DNA from: Betaproteobacteria bacterium
GTDB lineage: Bacteria; Pseudomonadota; Gammaproteobacteria; Burkholderiales; SG8-41
NCBI GenBank assembly: GCA_016868035.1
Contig: VGID01000027.1
Span: 1 to 52,476, forward strand
Direction: 5' to 3'
Length of the DNA stretch: 52,476 nucleotides
Shown here: positions 25,863 to 33,674 of the stretch, piece by piece
Numbering within the stretch: the stretch's first letter is position 1
Layout: every line of letters starts with the position of its first letter
Made by a program: the position numbers and the translations under genes
Notes under the pieces: model-generated
Told to the model about the DNA's origin: nothing
The model's input: only the letters and a program-made list of their open reading frames with translations
Databases searched by the model: none

Positions 25863-26606
25863 CTACCCGGCCCGGTGGCTGCGGATGATAACGCCGGTCG
25901 TGAACAGGGCGAACCCCATCACCGAGGCGAAGAAGACGAAATCGCGCGCGTCGAGCACGCCGCGCTGGAAGCCTTCGAAATGCGTCATGACGGAGAACGC
26001 GGCGACCACCTCGACGACCCGCGGGCTCGCGAAACGCGACAGCAGATCGGTGACGGGCGTGAAGCCCGCCAGGATCAGGAACAGGAGAATCAATACCGCC
26101 ACGATGAAACTGATCACCTGGTTGCGGGTCATCGCGGAGGTCATGCAGCTCACCGCGAGGTACGAGCCGGCGAGCAGCAGGCTGCCCACGTAGCCGGTCA
26201 CGATCACGCCATTGTCCGGATCGCCCAGGATGTTCACCGTGATGACCACCGGGAACGTGAGCGCCAGCGCGAGCGCAAGGAACAGCCACGACGCGAGGAA
26301 CTTGCCCACGATCGCCTGCCAGGTCGTGATCGGCATGGTCAGCAGCAGCTCCATCGTGCCGAGCCGGCGCTCCTCCGACCACAGGCGCATTCCGATCGCC
26401 GGAACGAGAAACAGGTAGAGCCACGGGTGCCAGGTGAAGAACGACACGAGCGAGGCCTCGCCGCGCTCGAAGAAGCTGCCCACCGTGAACGTGAAAAATC
26501 CGGCGAGCAGCAGGAAGATCACGAGAAACACGTAGGCGATGGGCGAGGAGAAGTAGGCGCCCAGCTCGCGCTTCACGATTGCCTTGATGTTGGTCCACGC
26601 GTTCAT
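25863..26606 (-). CDS. ABC-2 type permease, GldF-like
   Basis: 247 residues with six hydrophobic segments. It begins with the cytoplasmic amphipathic part IKAIVKRELGAYFSSPIAYV, typical of ABC-2/GldF permeases, and has the first-loop sequence GSFFERGEASLVSFF and the coupling segment RLWSEERRLGTMELLLTMP. It forms the membrane pore with the ATPase encoded 130 bp upstream and the GldG-like subunit 9 bp downstream. A nonad repeat element separates it from the ATPase gene. Confidence 0.9.
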   Translation of the reverse strand: MNAWTNIKAIVKRELGAYFSSPIAYVFLVIFLLLAGFFTFTVGSFFERGEASLVSFFTWHPWLYLFLVPAIGMRLWSEERRLGTMELLLTMPITTWQAIVGKFLASWLFLALALALTFPVVITVNILGDPDNGVIVTGYVGSLLLAGSYLAVSCMTSAMTRNQVISFIVAVLILLFLILAGFTPVTDLLSRFASPRVVEVVAAFSVMTHFEGFQRGVLDARDFVFFASVMGFALFTTGVIIRSHRAG

Positions 26607-26637
26607 TTTCGAGAGCTCATTCCAGAAAATCTGAAAT

Positions 26638-26731
26638 CACAAAGGACACGAACGACCCAAAGAGGATCGGGAATAAAAGCAGTTCATTTCAAGAAACCTT
26701 CGTGTTCCTGGTGTCCTTCGTGGTTCAGGAA
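26638..26731. repeat. Inverted pair of 9-nt repeat arms (CACAAAGGA type)
   Basis: The left arm (26638-26664) is CACAAAGGA, CACGAACGA, CCCAAAGAG. The right arm (26697-26723) is CCTTCGTGT, TCCTGGTGT, CCTTCGTGG, and pairing extends outward to 26731. It lies between the ABC ATPase and permease genes of one operon. Confidence 0.8.
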
Positions 26732-26737
26732 TTTCGG

Positions 26738-27697
26738 TCAACCCGCTTTCACGGTATCCGGCAGCGTGATCGAGCGGAACACCTCGTCGAGCCGCCCTTC
26801 TTCGGTATGCAGCTGCTCGAGCTGCCACTTTTTCTGTGCGGCAAGGCTGGCGATGTTGGCTGTCAGCGCCCCGTTGGTCCACGCGCTTTCGGGATAGACA
26901 CGGATTTCGACGTCGCCGCCGTCGTCGCGGAGCACCTCGCTCTTCCCTGCGCCTGCCACGCGGCGCAGCTCTTCCGCCAGCGCGGCCGAGGAAACGCCCT
27001 TCACGCGCACGCACACCGCGCCGGCGTTCGCCGCGCGCGCCTTGAGCTCTTCCGGCGTTCCGTTGGCGACGATCCTGCCGCGATCGATGATGATCACGCG
27101 CGAGCACGCCGCCTCGACCTCCTCCAGGATGTGCGTGGAGAAGATGATCGCCTTGGTCGCGCCCATGCGCTTGATGAGGTTGCGCACCTCGTGCTTCTGG
27201 TTGGGATCGAGTCCGTCGGTCGGCTCGTCCATGATCAGGATGTCGGGATCGTGTATCAGCGCCTGCGCGAGGCACGTCCGGTGCTTGTAGCCTTTGGACA
27301 GCGTGTCGATGTGCTGGTAGAGCACGTTCTCGAGAGAGCACAGGTCCACGGCCCGGCTGACCGCCTTCTTCCGCGCGTCGCCGCGCAGGCCGCGCAGTTC
27401 GGCCGCAAAGCTGAGAAACGCCTGCACCGTCATGTCGGCGTAGCCGGGCGCGTTCTCCGGCAGATAGCCGATCAGCCGCTTGGCGGGAAGCGGGTTCAAG
27501 AGCATGTCGTGCTCGCCGACGGTAATCTTGCCCGAGGTCGGCGGGATGAACCCCGTGATCATGCGCATGGTGGTGGACTTGCCCGCGCCGTTGGGGCCGA
27601 GGAAGCCCAGCACCTCGCCGCGCTCCACGCTGAACGACACCTCGTTCACCGCGAGCTTCGGGCCGAAGGCCTTCTTGAGATTCTCGACTCTGATCAT
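26738..27697 (-). CDS. ABC transporter ATP-binding protein, GldA-like
   Basis: 319 residues from the ATG at 27697, with GGAGGAAG 1-2 nt closer than average. Walker A is GPNGAGKST (34-42), the signature region LSKGYKHRTCLAQAL is followed by the Walker B motif ILIMDEPTDGLDP, and the switch histidine is in IIFSTHILEE. A C-terminal domain of about 90 residues (GVSSAALAEELRRVAG) follows, as in GldA and drug/Cu-type exporters. It powers the adjacent permease and GldG-like subunit. It is the first gene of a five-gene minus-strand unit that ends with the lipoprotein gene. Confidence 0.93.
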   Translation of the reverse strand: MIRVENLKKAFGPKLAVNEVSFSVERGEVLGFLGPNGAGKSTTMRMITGFIPPTSGKITVGEHDMLLNPLPAKRLIGYLPENAPGYADMTVQAFLSFAAELRGLRGDARKKAVSRAVDLCSLENVLYQHIDTLSKGYKHRTCLAQALIHDPDILIMDEPTDGLDPNQKHEVRNLIKRMGATKAIIFSTHILEEVEAACSRVIIIDRGRIVANGTPEELKARAANAGAVCVRVKGVSSAALAEELRRVAGAGKSEVLRDDGGDVEIRVYPESAWTNGALTANIASLAAQKKWQLEQLHTEEGRLDEVFRSITLPDTVKAG

Positions 27698-27920
27698 GCT
27701 TCCTCCAGAAGCGGTTGCACGCCGCCGCGGGCGCCGCCTCGCATTGTCCTGCCGGCAGATAAGTCCGGCTTTCTTGTTTTCAACGGCCGTCCGGTCCGCG
27801 CCGGCCATCGGGTCTTTTGACCGGCATGCCGCCAAAGGTTCCCGCCGGCGCCGGCACCCCCGCGCGAACCGCGAAGCCCGCAAAAAAAGCCTGCCAAACC
27901 GCAGGCCGGCGACGTGCCGG

Positions 27921-27992
27921 TGCCGACAGTCTGACTCGAACAGACGACCTACCGCTTACAAGGCGGTTGCTCTACCACTGAGCTATGCCGGC
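27921..27992 (-). tRNA. tRNA-Thr (anticodon UGU)
   Basis: A complete cloverleaf can be folded on the minus strand. The acceptor stem GCCGGCA/TGTCGGC contains one G-U pair, followed by discriminator A. The D arm is AGCTCAGTGGTAGAGC. The anticodon stem ACCGC/GCGGT holds the loop CTTGTAA. The variable loop is AGGTC, and the T arm is GTCTG-TTCGAGT-CAGAC. The anticodon TGT reads ACA and other Thr codons. No CCA is encoded (CCG follows). It stands alone, not in the usual Thr-Tyr-Gly-Thr-tuf array. Confidence 0.95.
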
Positions 27993-28201
27993 TCCGAGGC
28001 GCGATTATAGTGGTTCGCCCGGGCGCCTGCCACACGCCACCGAAAAGGGAATCGCTCCGGGAAACGGCGCTTCCTCTCGCGCAAGAGCTGCAGCATATCG
28101 CCGGCCACACGGCCGCGCGCGGTGCGTATGCTAGCGGACGGAAATCCGGGCCGCAACACCGGGACTATATAATCGGCCGCTGGGCGGGCGTGGAAGGAAA
28201 C

Positions 28202-28370
28202 ATGACGCAACCAAGCGCTCCGGTGGGCGTGATCGGGCTGGGATTGATGTGGGGCGCCTGCGCGCGCCTGTCCCGGGAGCGCATGCAGCCGGTGGAAGCA
28301 TCCCTGTCTGGCACGAGCGCGCAGACCGCGCGCGTCGTGCCTGAACTGCACAAGCACGATGACTTCAGCC
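28202..28370 (+). pseudogene. Remnant of a 3-hydroxyisobutyrate dehydrogenase-like gene
   Basis: After a good Shine-Dalgarno (GGAAGGAAAC) the frame begins MTQPSAPVGVIGLGLM, the Rossmann start of the 3-hydroxyisobutyrate/6-phosphogluconate dehydrogenase family. The expected following glycine and about 100 residues are missing. The frame then shows VEASLSGTSAQTA, which resembles the internal substrate-binding motif of the same family (xxPLSGTxAQ). After about 55 codons the sequence runs into the end of the converging dioxygenase gene. A TATAAT-like box at 28168-28173 precedes it. I read it as a promoter and start region left after internal and 3' deletion. Confidence 0.45.
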
Positions 28371-29375
28371 CATTGCCGGCTCGGCCACCGGCACGCCGAG
28401 GCGCACGTCGCGCTCACGCAGCGTTTCCGGGGAAAACCTGCGGCCATCGGGAACCGTCAGCCACAAGCGCAGCAGGTGGCGCTTCCGGTCCGGTTCGGGA
28501 TAATCCTCGAAGGCCGTGCGGCTGTGCAGGATCACGTAGTTGTTCAGGAACTGCATGTCGCCGGGCTCGAAGCTGATATTGAGCTTGAGTTCCTCGATGA
28601 GGCTGTCCATCGTGTCGAAGGCTTCCCTTTCGAGCCCGGTCAGCATCGTGCCGGTCGTCTGCTGGGCGAATTCGATCATGCGCCTGGAGTAGCGGCACGA
28701 GAGCTTGCCGTCGAAATACTCGAAGACCGGCCAGCGGTAGATCGGGGACCCGCCTTTGGGCTGCTCGCCGCGCCAATCGTAGCTGAACCGGTTATAGAGC
28801 ACCCCCACGTACCATGGGTAGCGCCGCAGCAGCTCGTTGTAGAGCGCCGTGGAACTTGCGATCAGGCTCGCACCGCCGGATTTTGACGGCCGCCAGCACA
28901 GCAGCCCCACCACGTCTGTCTCGTCGACATGGAAGGGAGAGACCGCCCGGGTCTGGTAACCCCGCACCCGCGCGGCACGGATGTCCAGGCCCTCGTCCTT
29001 GACATCACCGAGGAGATCGCCCCTGGCATTCTGTGACACCGCTTCTCCCAGGTGGGTGCCGATGCCCCAGTAGATGAGCTTCGCCTGCTGCAGCGTGTAG
29101 CGTTCGATCGGCAGGCCCTTGACCTGCACGAAGCCGCGACCGGATTCGAGCTCCTCGGAAATCTTTTTCAGCTCCTCGCCAAAGCCCGGCAGCGGAAAAT
29201 CCTCGCGCCGGATCCTGAACAGGGGCAATCCCCTGCGTTCGACCGCATACGCCGCTGTCTCGAGTTCGCCCACGGCCCGCGGCGAAAGGCGATAGAGCCA
29301 CGAATCGTCCTGAGCGAGTTCCTTGCCTTTCCAGGCGACCCGCCCGGTGACAGGCTCGGTCAAGATTGCGCCCAT
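28365..29375 (-). CDS. TauD/TfdA-family Fe(II)/2-oxoglutarate dioxygenase-like protein
   Basis: 336 residues from the ATG at 29375. The iron-binding facial triad is visible: HVD (His149, Asp151) in VSPFHVDETDVVGL, and the distal histidine in NNYVILHSRTAFED (His284). Arg303 in KRHLLRLWL would bind 2-oxoglutarate. The N-terminal part (VTGRVAWKGKELAQDDSWLYR) is shared by TauD-like proteins. It hydroxylates an unknown carbon substrate. It is the last gene of the GntR-linked minus-strand cluster. An ATG at 29426 is an alternative start but gives an unusual extension. Confidence 0.87.
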   Translation of the reverse strand: MGAILTEPVTGRVAWKGKELAQDDSWLYRLSPRAVGELETAAYAVERRGLPLFRIRREDFPLPGFGEELKKISEELESGRGFVQVKGLPIERYTLQQAKLIYWGIGTHLGEAVSQNARGDLLGDVKDEGLDIRAARVRGYQTRAVSPFHVDETDVVGLLCWRPSKSGGASLIASSTALYNELLRRYPWYVGVLYNRFSYDWRGEQPKGGSPIYRWPVFEYFDGKLSCRYSRRMIEFAQQTTGTMLTGLEREAFDTMDSLIEELKLNISFEPGDMQFLNNYVILHSRTAFEDYPEPDRKRHLLRLWLTVPDGRRFSPETLRERDVRLGVPVAEPAMG

Positions 29376-29448
29376 GCGTTCGCTTCTCTGGTCATTGGCG
29401 TCGGGGGTCTTGGACTTCGTCCCCATGCCGGGGGCCCTGCTGCGCGCC

Positions 29449-30795
29449 TCAATGCGCGTGCTTGCCGGGCGCCGGGAGCCCCAGGTCGGCACGGGGGCGA
29501 GCGAGCGTATCCACAATGAGCGCCAGATACACCTTGGTGGTTTCCGTGAGGTCGGAGATCGCGGCGTGCTCGCCCTGCCCGGGATTCCAGTCGCTCTGCC
29601 CCCCGCCGTGATGATGGACATCCGAGCGGGCGCGGGTGCGGCCCGTCGCCCCGTAATTCAGCGCCGGAATCCCGTGTCGCACGAGTTCGCACGCGTCCGA
29701 CGCGAACGGTATCGCCGTCACCTCGACCTCCTTGCCGTGCACCTGCCGGTGAGCCTCGGCCACAGCCTGATAGATGAATTCGCCGGGCGCGCACTCCGAG
29801 CCCCACTGATTCATGAAAATGTGCGAATCCATTTCCAGGGCCGCGAGGTCCGCGTCCTGCGCCTTCAGGGTCCTGAGCACGCCTTCGATTTCGCGCTGCA
29901 CGATGAGCGGATCCTGGTTGGGCAGCAGGCGCGTGTCCACGTACAGCGTGCAGTAGACGGGCACACGCGAGCAGCGGTACGGCCAGCCGCCCTCGATCGC
30001 GGAGAGCGTGACGTGTGCCGGCATGCCGAGGTAATTGCAGCGCCTCTCATAGCCTTCACCCCACTCCTGGATCGCCCGCATCACCTTCATCATGTTATTG
30101 ATCGTGTTGTTGCGCGGCGTTCCGAATACCGTGTGCATCGGATCGCCTACCAGCGTGATGCGAGTCCAGACGTAGCCGCCGTGCGCCCGCATCAGGGTCA
30201 TCCCCGAGGGCTCGCCCACCACGCAGAAGTCCGCGACGGCGCCGTGCGTGATCGCATACCACGTTCCGCATGCGCCTCCGCGGTAGAGCGGTCCCTGGTA
30301 GCGATCGACCTGCGCCTTCTCGATCTCGCCCGCGACGCAGGCGATCACCAGATCCCCGGCGAGCGTAGCGCCGGCCTTCTTGAGGATCTCGGCGGCATGG
30401 AGAAAGCACGCGAGCGAGCCCTTCATGTTGTAGATGCCGAGCCCGTAGATCCAGTCCCCGTCGATGACCGCCTTCGCCTTGTAGCCGGGACGATCCGGCA
30501 GGTACTGCTCCTCGCCGGTGTAGGACGTGTCCATGTGGCCGTTCAGCATCAGCACAGCGCCCTCGCCCGTGCCCTTGATGACGCCGATCGCATTGGAGCG
30601 GGTGTCCTCGAAGACCTGCGGCAGCACCTTGATGCCCGCCTGCTCGTAGCGGCCGATGATGTAGTCGGCGCACGCTTTTTCCGCGCCGGTCGGGGATGGA
30701 ATATTGACGAGATCGCAGGCGATCCCCGCCAGCGCTTCGCGATCAACCATGGACAGCAGCTTTTTTTTCAGCTGTGTCGTGTCCGGTGTGGCCAT
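29449..30795 (-). CDS. M20 family metallohydrolase (ArgE/DapE/aminoacylase type)
   Basis: 448 residues from the ATG at 30795, with AGGGGA upstream. The di-zinc layout is present: NGHMDTS (His87, Asp89), the general-base region CVAGEIEK, VVGEPSG, and a late histidine in GEHAAISDL. The dimerisation domain covers about 205-330 (HGGYVWTRITLVGDPMHTV). The motif that normally reads DMKGG is YNMKGS, with Asn123 in place of the bridging Asp, which may mark a subfamily or altered activity. It hydrolyses an amide such as an N-acyl amino acid. It lies 17 bp downstream of a TctC gene; the two are surely co-transcribed. Confidence 0.9.
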   Translation of the reverse strand: MATPDTTQLKKKLLSMVDREALAGIACDLVNIPSPTGAEKACADYIIGRYEQAGIKVLPQVFEDTRSNAIGVIKGTGEGAVLMLNGHMDTSYTGEEQYLPDRPGYKAKAVIDGDWIYGLGIYNMKGSLACFLHAAEILKKAGATLAGDLVIACVAGEIEKAQVDRYQGPLYRGGACGTWYAITHGAVADFCVVGEPSGMTLMRAHGGYVWTRITLVGDPMHTVFGTPRNNTINNMMKVMRAIQEWGEGYERRCNYLGMPAHVTLSAIEGGWPYRCSRVPVYCTLYVDTRLLPNQDPLIVQREIEGVLRTLKAQDADLAALEMDSHIFMNQWGSECAPGEFIYQAVAEAHRQVHGKEVEVTAIPFASDACELVRHGIPALNYGATGRTRARSDVHHHGGGQSDWNPGQGEHAAISDLTETTKVYLALIVDTLARPRADLGLPAPGKHAH

Positions 30796-30812
30796 CACAT
30801 TCCCCTGCCGAA

Positions 30813-31784
30813 TTACTCGGGTTTGATGCCGGCATCCTTGACGATGCGGGCGTACTTCGCGAGATCGGCCTTGAGGAAAGCCCGCAATTGCTCGGGAGTG
30901 CCCGGGGCGGAATCCGCATGCTGCCGCGCGAGTTTCTCCTTCATGTCCGGCGAGTTCATGATGCGGGTAAGCTCGCCGCCGAGCTTGGCGACGATCGGCC
31001 GCGGCGTTTTCACCGGCACCACGACAGCGTACCACTCGGTGATTTCGTAGCCCTTGAGCCCGCTTTCGTCGAGCGTGGCCAGCTCTGGCAGGTATCCGGA
31101 GCGCTTGAGGCTGGTCACCGCCAGCCCACGCAGCCGGTTCGCCTTGACGTGCGGTACCGCATTGAGCATGTTGAGCAGCATCATTTGCGTCTGGCCGCCC
31201 ACCAGCCCGATCATCGCGAACGCGCCGCCCTTGAACGGCACGTGCACGATGTCGACGCCGGTCATGGACTTGAACAGCTCCCCGGCGAGGTGAGTGATCC
31301 CGCCGGTGCCACCGGAGCCGAAATTGATCGTGCCGGGCTTCGATTTCGCGAGCTTCAGCAGCTCGGCGACCGACCCTGCCTGCACGCTCGGATGCACCAC
31401 CAGCACGTTGGTGATCGTCGCCACCATGCCGACTGGATCGATGTCGCGGGCGAGATCGTACGGGACGTTGCGATGGACGCTCGGCGTGATGGTCTGGTTA
31501 TTGCCGAGCATCAGCAGGCTGTAGCCGTCGGGCGTCGCCTTGACTCCGACTTCCATGCCAATGCGGCCGGCCGCGCCCGGCCGGTTCTCCACGACCACCT
31601 GCTGCCCCCAGCTTTCGGTGAGGGCCTGCCCGATGAGCCGCGCAACGGCGTCGTAAGATCCGCCGGGGCTGTACGGCAGAACGAACCGGATCGGACGATC
31701 CGGGTACTTTTGCGCCGAGACTTCCGCTGCCAGCAGACCGGAAATAGCGATCAGGCCCACTGCGAGACGAGCAAACAGGCACAT
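30813..31784 (-). CDS. Bug/TctC family periplasmic solute-binding protein
   Basis: 323 residues, with GGAGG 5 nt before the ATG. The signal peptide (MCLFARLAVGLIAIS ... EVSAQ) is followed by KYPDRPIRFVLPYSPGGSYD, VVENRPGAAGRIGME, DGYSLL and the ligand loop HVPFKGGAFA. It is expected to capture the substrate of the surrounding pathway; the M20 hydrolase gene starts 17 bp downstream. This is the TctC gene in the window with the clearest metabolic context. Membrane partners are absent. Confidence 0.93.
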   Translation of the reverse strand: MCLFARLAVGLIAISGLLAAEVSAQKYPDRPIRFVLPYSPGGSYDAVARLIGQALTESWGQQVVVENRPGAAGRIGMEVGVKATPDGYSLLMLGNNQTITPSVHRNVPYDLARDIDPVGMVATITNVLVVHPSVQAGSVAELLKLAKSKPGTINFGSGGTGGITHLAGELFKSMTGVDIVHVPFKGGAFAMIGLVGGQTQMMLLNMLNAVPHVKANRLRGLAVTSLKRSGYLPELATLDESGLKGYEITEWYAVVVPVKTPRPIVAKLGGELTRIMNSPDMKEKLARQHADSAPGTPEQLRAFLKADLAKYARIVKDAGIKPE

Positions 31785-31799
31785 AAGACCTCCTCTATC

Positions 31800-32339
31800 T
31801 CAAGTTGAGTCCATGTGAGTACGGCGAGCCGATCTTCGCCCGACACTGAGCCTGCGCCTCCCCTTCGTGCGGCTGGCGGCGCGCGCGACGAAATGGGCCC
31901 CGCCCCGGCTGCGATCCACCGGGCGTCCGGCGATGCCATGGGCGAGGTCCTTGACGACGTAGAAGATGACGTCCTCGTCGGGCGTGGCGTAGGTACGGTG
32001 CACGACGTTTGCCGGGAAATACACCACCGAACCGGCCGGAACCTTCATCGACTTTTTCCCGGCGATGTCGGCCATCAACGTACCCTTGACCACGAAATTG
32101 AACTGCTCGTTGGGATGGGTGTGCGGGCGCGCGCCGCAGCCCGCCTTTTCGAAAGCGAGGCCCACCTGCATCCGCTCGCCTTCGATGACGACGGCGCGAG
32201 TATTCGCGTAATGGCTTCTGGTGCCCGACTTTCCGCCGGCGGCCACCCGCTTGAGCCGGTAGAGATCGAATACGTGCCTGCCGCCGCGGCCGGCCTTGTA
32301 GGCACCCTTGGTCTTGGGAGCGCTGCGCGTCTTCGACAT
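31800..32339 (-). CDS. Cupin-domain protein
   Basis: 179 residues. A basic N-terminal tail (MSKTRSAPKTKGAYKAGRGG) is followed by a single cupin barrel. Motif 1 is GARPHTHPNEQFNFVVKG, with the HxH...E metal ligands, and motif 2 is PAGSVVYFPANVVHRTYA, with the late His. Metal-binding ligands are complete, so it may be an isomerase, dioxygenase or binding protein. The C-terminal 35 residues are again Arg/Ser-rich (RTKGRRRLSVGRRSARR), which is unusual. It ends 15 bp upstream of the TctC start in the same transcript. Confidence 0.8.
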   Translation of the reverse strand: MSKTRSAPKTKGAYKAGRGGRHVFDLYRLKRVAAGGKSGTRSHYANTRAVVIEGERMQVGLAFEKAGCGARPHTHPNEQFNFVVKGTLMADIAGKKSMKVPAGSVVYFPANVVHRTYATPDEDVIFYVVKDLAHGIAGRPVDRSRGGAHFVARAASRTKGRRRLSVGRRSARRTHMDST

Positions 32340-32379
32340 GGGGGAAGGCCTCGACGGATTGACCGGGTATGCCGCGAGC

Positions 32380-32811
32380 CTACGCCTTCAGGCGTTCAGG
32401 CTCGATGATCGCCTCGCACTCGATCTCGATCGCTGCGTCGGGATGGCCGAGGCGGGAGATCTCGATCAGCGTGCTTGCCGGCCGGTTGTTCCGGAAAAAC
32501 CTGAAGCGCTCGTCCGAGCAGCGGTAGTACTCCTCGATATCGGTCACGTAAGTGGTCGCGCGCACCACGTCATCGAAACCCGCGCCCACGTGGGCGAGGC
32601 CCTTGCCGATGTTCTCGCAGGTCTTGCGGATCTGCGCACGCATGTCGCCCTTGCCGACGATGGTGCCATCGGGGTCGCGCGCAACCTGTCCCGACAGATA
32701 GACGTGCACGTGGCCGGCGGCCTCGATGACGACTACGGGCACATAGAGCAGGTTGCCCTGTTCCACCCGCGCCCACATGTCCTTCGGCTGGATGAACTTG
32801 CGTTTGATCAT
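32380..32811 (-). CDS. RidA/YjgF family protein
   Basis: 143 residues from the ATG at 32811. A longer frame would start at a TTG at 32859 inside the operator palindrome and is rejected. The family core is LYVPVVVIEAAGHVHVYLSG, then IRKTCENIGKGLAHVGAGFD, VVRATTYVTDIEEY, and RPASTLIEISRLGHPDAAIE with the conserved Arg that binds the substrate carboxylate. RidA proteins deaminate reactive enamines/imines or act in amine catabolism. It is the first gene after the divergent promoter, so the GntR regulator most likely controls it and the four genes after it. Confidence 0.9.
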   Translation of the reverse strand: MIKRKFIQPKDMWARVEQGNLLYVPVVVIEAAGHVHVYLSGQVARDPDGTIVGKGDMRAQIRKTCENIGKGLAHVGAGFDDVVRATTYVTDIEEYYRCSDERFRFFRNNRPASTLIEISRLGHPDAAIEIECEAIIEPERLKA

Positions 32812-32857
32812 GAAGGCCTTCACCGCGGGCGAAAGCGCGTGTTCCGCTACGGGAATC

Positions 32858-32881
32858 AAAGGTTATAATGTTATGACCTTT
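32858..32881. promoter_or_regulatory. Palindromic operator with embedded -10 box, between RidA and GntR genes
   Basis: A 24-bp palindrome with one mismatch per arm: left AAAGGTTATAA, centre TG, right TTATGACCTTT. A TATAAT (32864-32869) oriented toward the GntR gene lies inside it. Size, symmetry and place fit an operator through which the GntR/UTRA protein represses itself and the divergent cluster. Confidence 0.65.
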
Positions 32882-32913
32882 AACGCAACTAGCCTGTCGA
32901 TCCCGATTCGATC

Positions 32914-33645
32914 ATGCGCGTCCGCCTGAGCAGAGCCGAGGGGGCGCCGCCGATCTATTCGCAGGTGGCGAGCCTGCTGCGGCAGGGCGTCCGGAACGGG
33001 GAGCTCGCCCCGGGTGCCAAGCTGCCCAAGGAGCTGGACCTCGCGCGAAGCCTCGGCGTGAGCCGCATTCCGGTCCGACACGCGCTGGCCATCCTCGAGC
33101 GCGAGGGCCTGGTGCGCCGCCATCACGGGCGCGGCACCTTCATCGCCGACGACGCGCACAAGTCGGAAGTGCTCCAGCTGACGGGCATCGTGGGCTGGAG
33201 CACTGCGGTCGGCACCGACCACCGCTTGATCTCGGTGAGCGACGTGGCGCCCCACGGTGAGCCGGCGCGCTTCTTCGATCCGCCGCGCGGGGAGAAACTG
33301 ACCTGCTTTGTCCGATCGAGAGTCCGCGACGGCACGCCGTTCAACTACATCGTGAATTACCTGCCCTTATCGGTCGCGCAACGCATGCGGCACCACGATT
33401 TCCGGGCGCAGACCATGGTGGATGTGCTGTGGAAGCGTCTCAGGATTTCCCTGGGCAAGGTGCGGCAGGTGATCGAGGCGAGCACGGCCGATCCGGTGCT
33501 GGCGCGCCGGCTCGCTACGCGGGTGGGCGCGCCGGTGCTCTACGTCGAGACCCGTATCTGGCGCAAGAGCGGTGCGCCTCTCATGTTCTCCCAGGCGTAC
33601 TACAGAGGTGACCGCTCGAGCTACAGCATCGAAGTACCGGGCTAG
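32914..33645 (+). CDS. GntR family transcriptional regulator with UTRA domain (HutC type)
   Basis: 243 residues. The winged helix-turn-helix lies at about 12-76: PPIYSQVASLLRQGV, LPKELDLARSLGVSRIPVRH and GLVRRHHGRGTFIAD are the standard GntR signature. The UTRA ligand domain covers about 95-240, with LTCFVRSRVRDGTPFNYIVN, TMVDVLWKRLRISLGKV and VLYVETRIWRKSGAPLMFSQ. It diverges from the RidA-cupin-TctC-M20-dioxygenase genes, with a palindrome between them, so I infer that it controls that cluster and senses its substrate. It is the only regulator recognised in that region. Confidence 0.93.
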   Translation: MRVRLSRAEGAPPIYSQVASLLRQGVRNGELAPGAKLPKELDLARSLGVSRIPVRHALAILEREGLVRRHHGRGTFIADDAHKSEVLQLTGIVGWSTAVGTDHRLISVSDVAPHGEPARFFDPPRGEKLTCFVRSRVRDGTPFNYIVNYLPLSVAQRMRHHDFRAQTMVDVLWKRLRISLGKVRQVIEASTADPVLARRLATRVGAPVLYVETRIWRKSGAPLMFSQAYYRGDRSSYSIEVPG

Positions 33646-33674
33646 GCCGGCACCGCTCACAGAGAAGACAATTC

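Noticed and set aside
24528-26897. A 789-codon open frame on the plus strand opposite the GldG-like and permease genes
   Set aside because: Low-complexity Arg/His/Glu composition and no motifs; the minus-strand genes explain the region fully.
32812-32859. TTG start for the RidA gene at 32859
   Set aside because: It would place the start codon inside the operator palindrome and add 16 residues not seen in the family; ATG at 32811 has GAAGG upstream.
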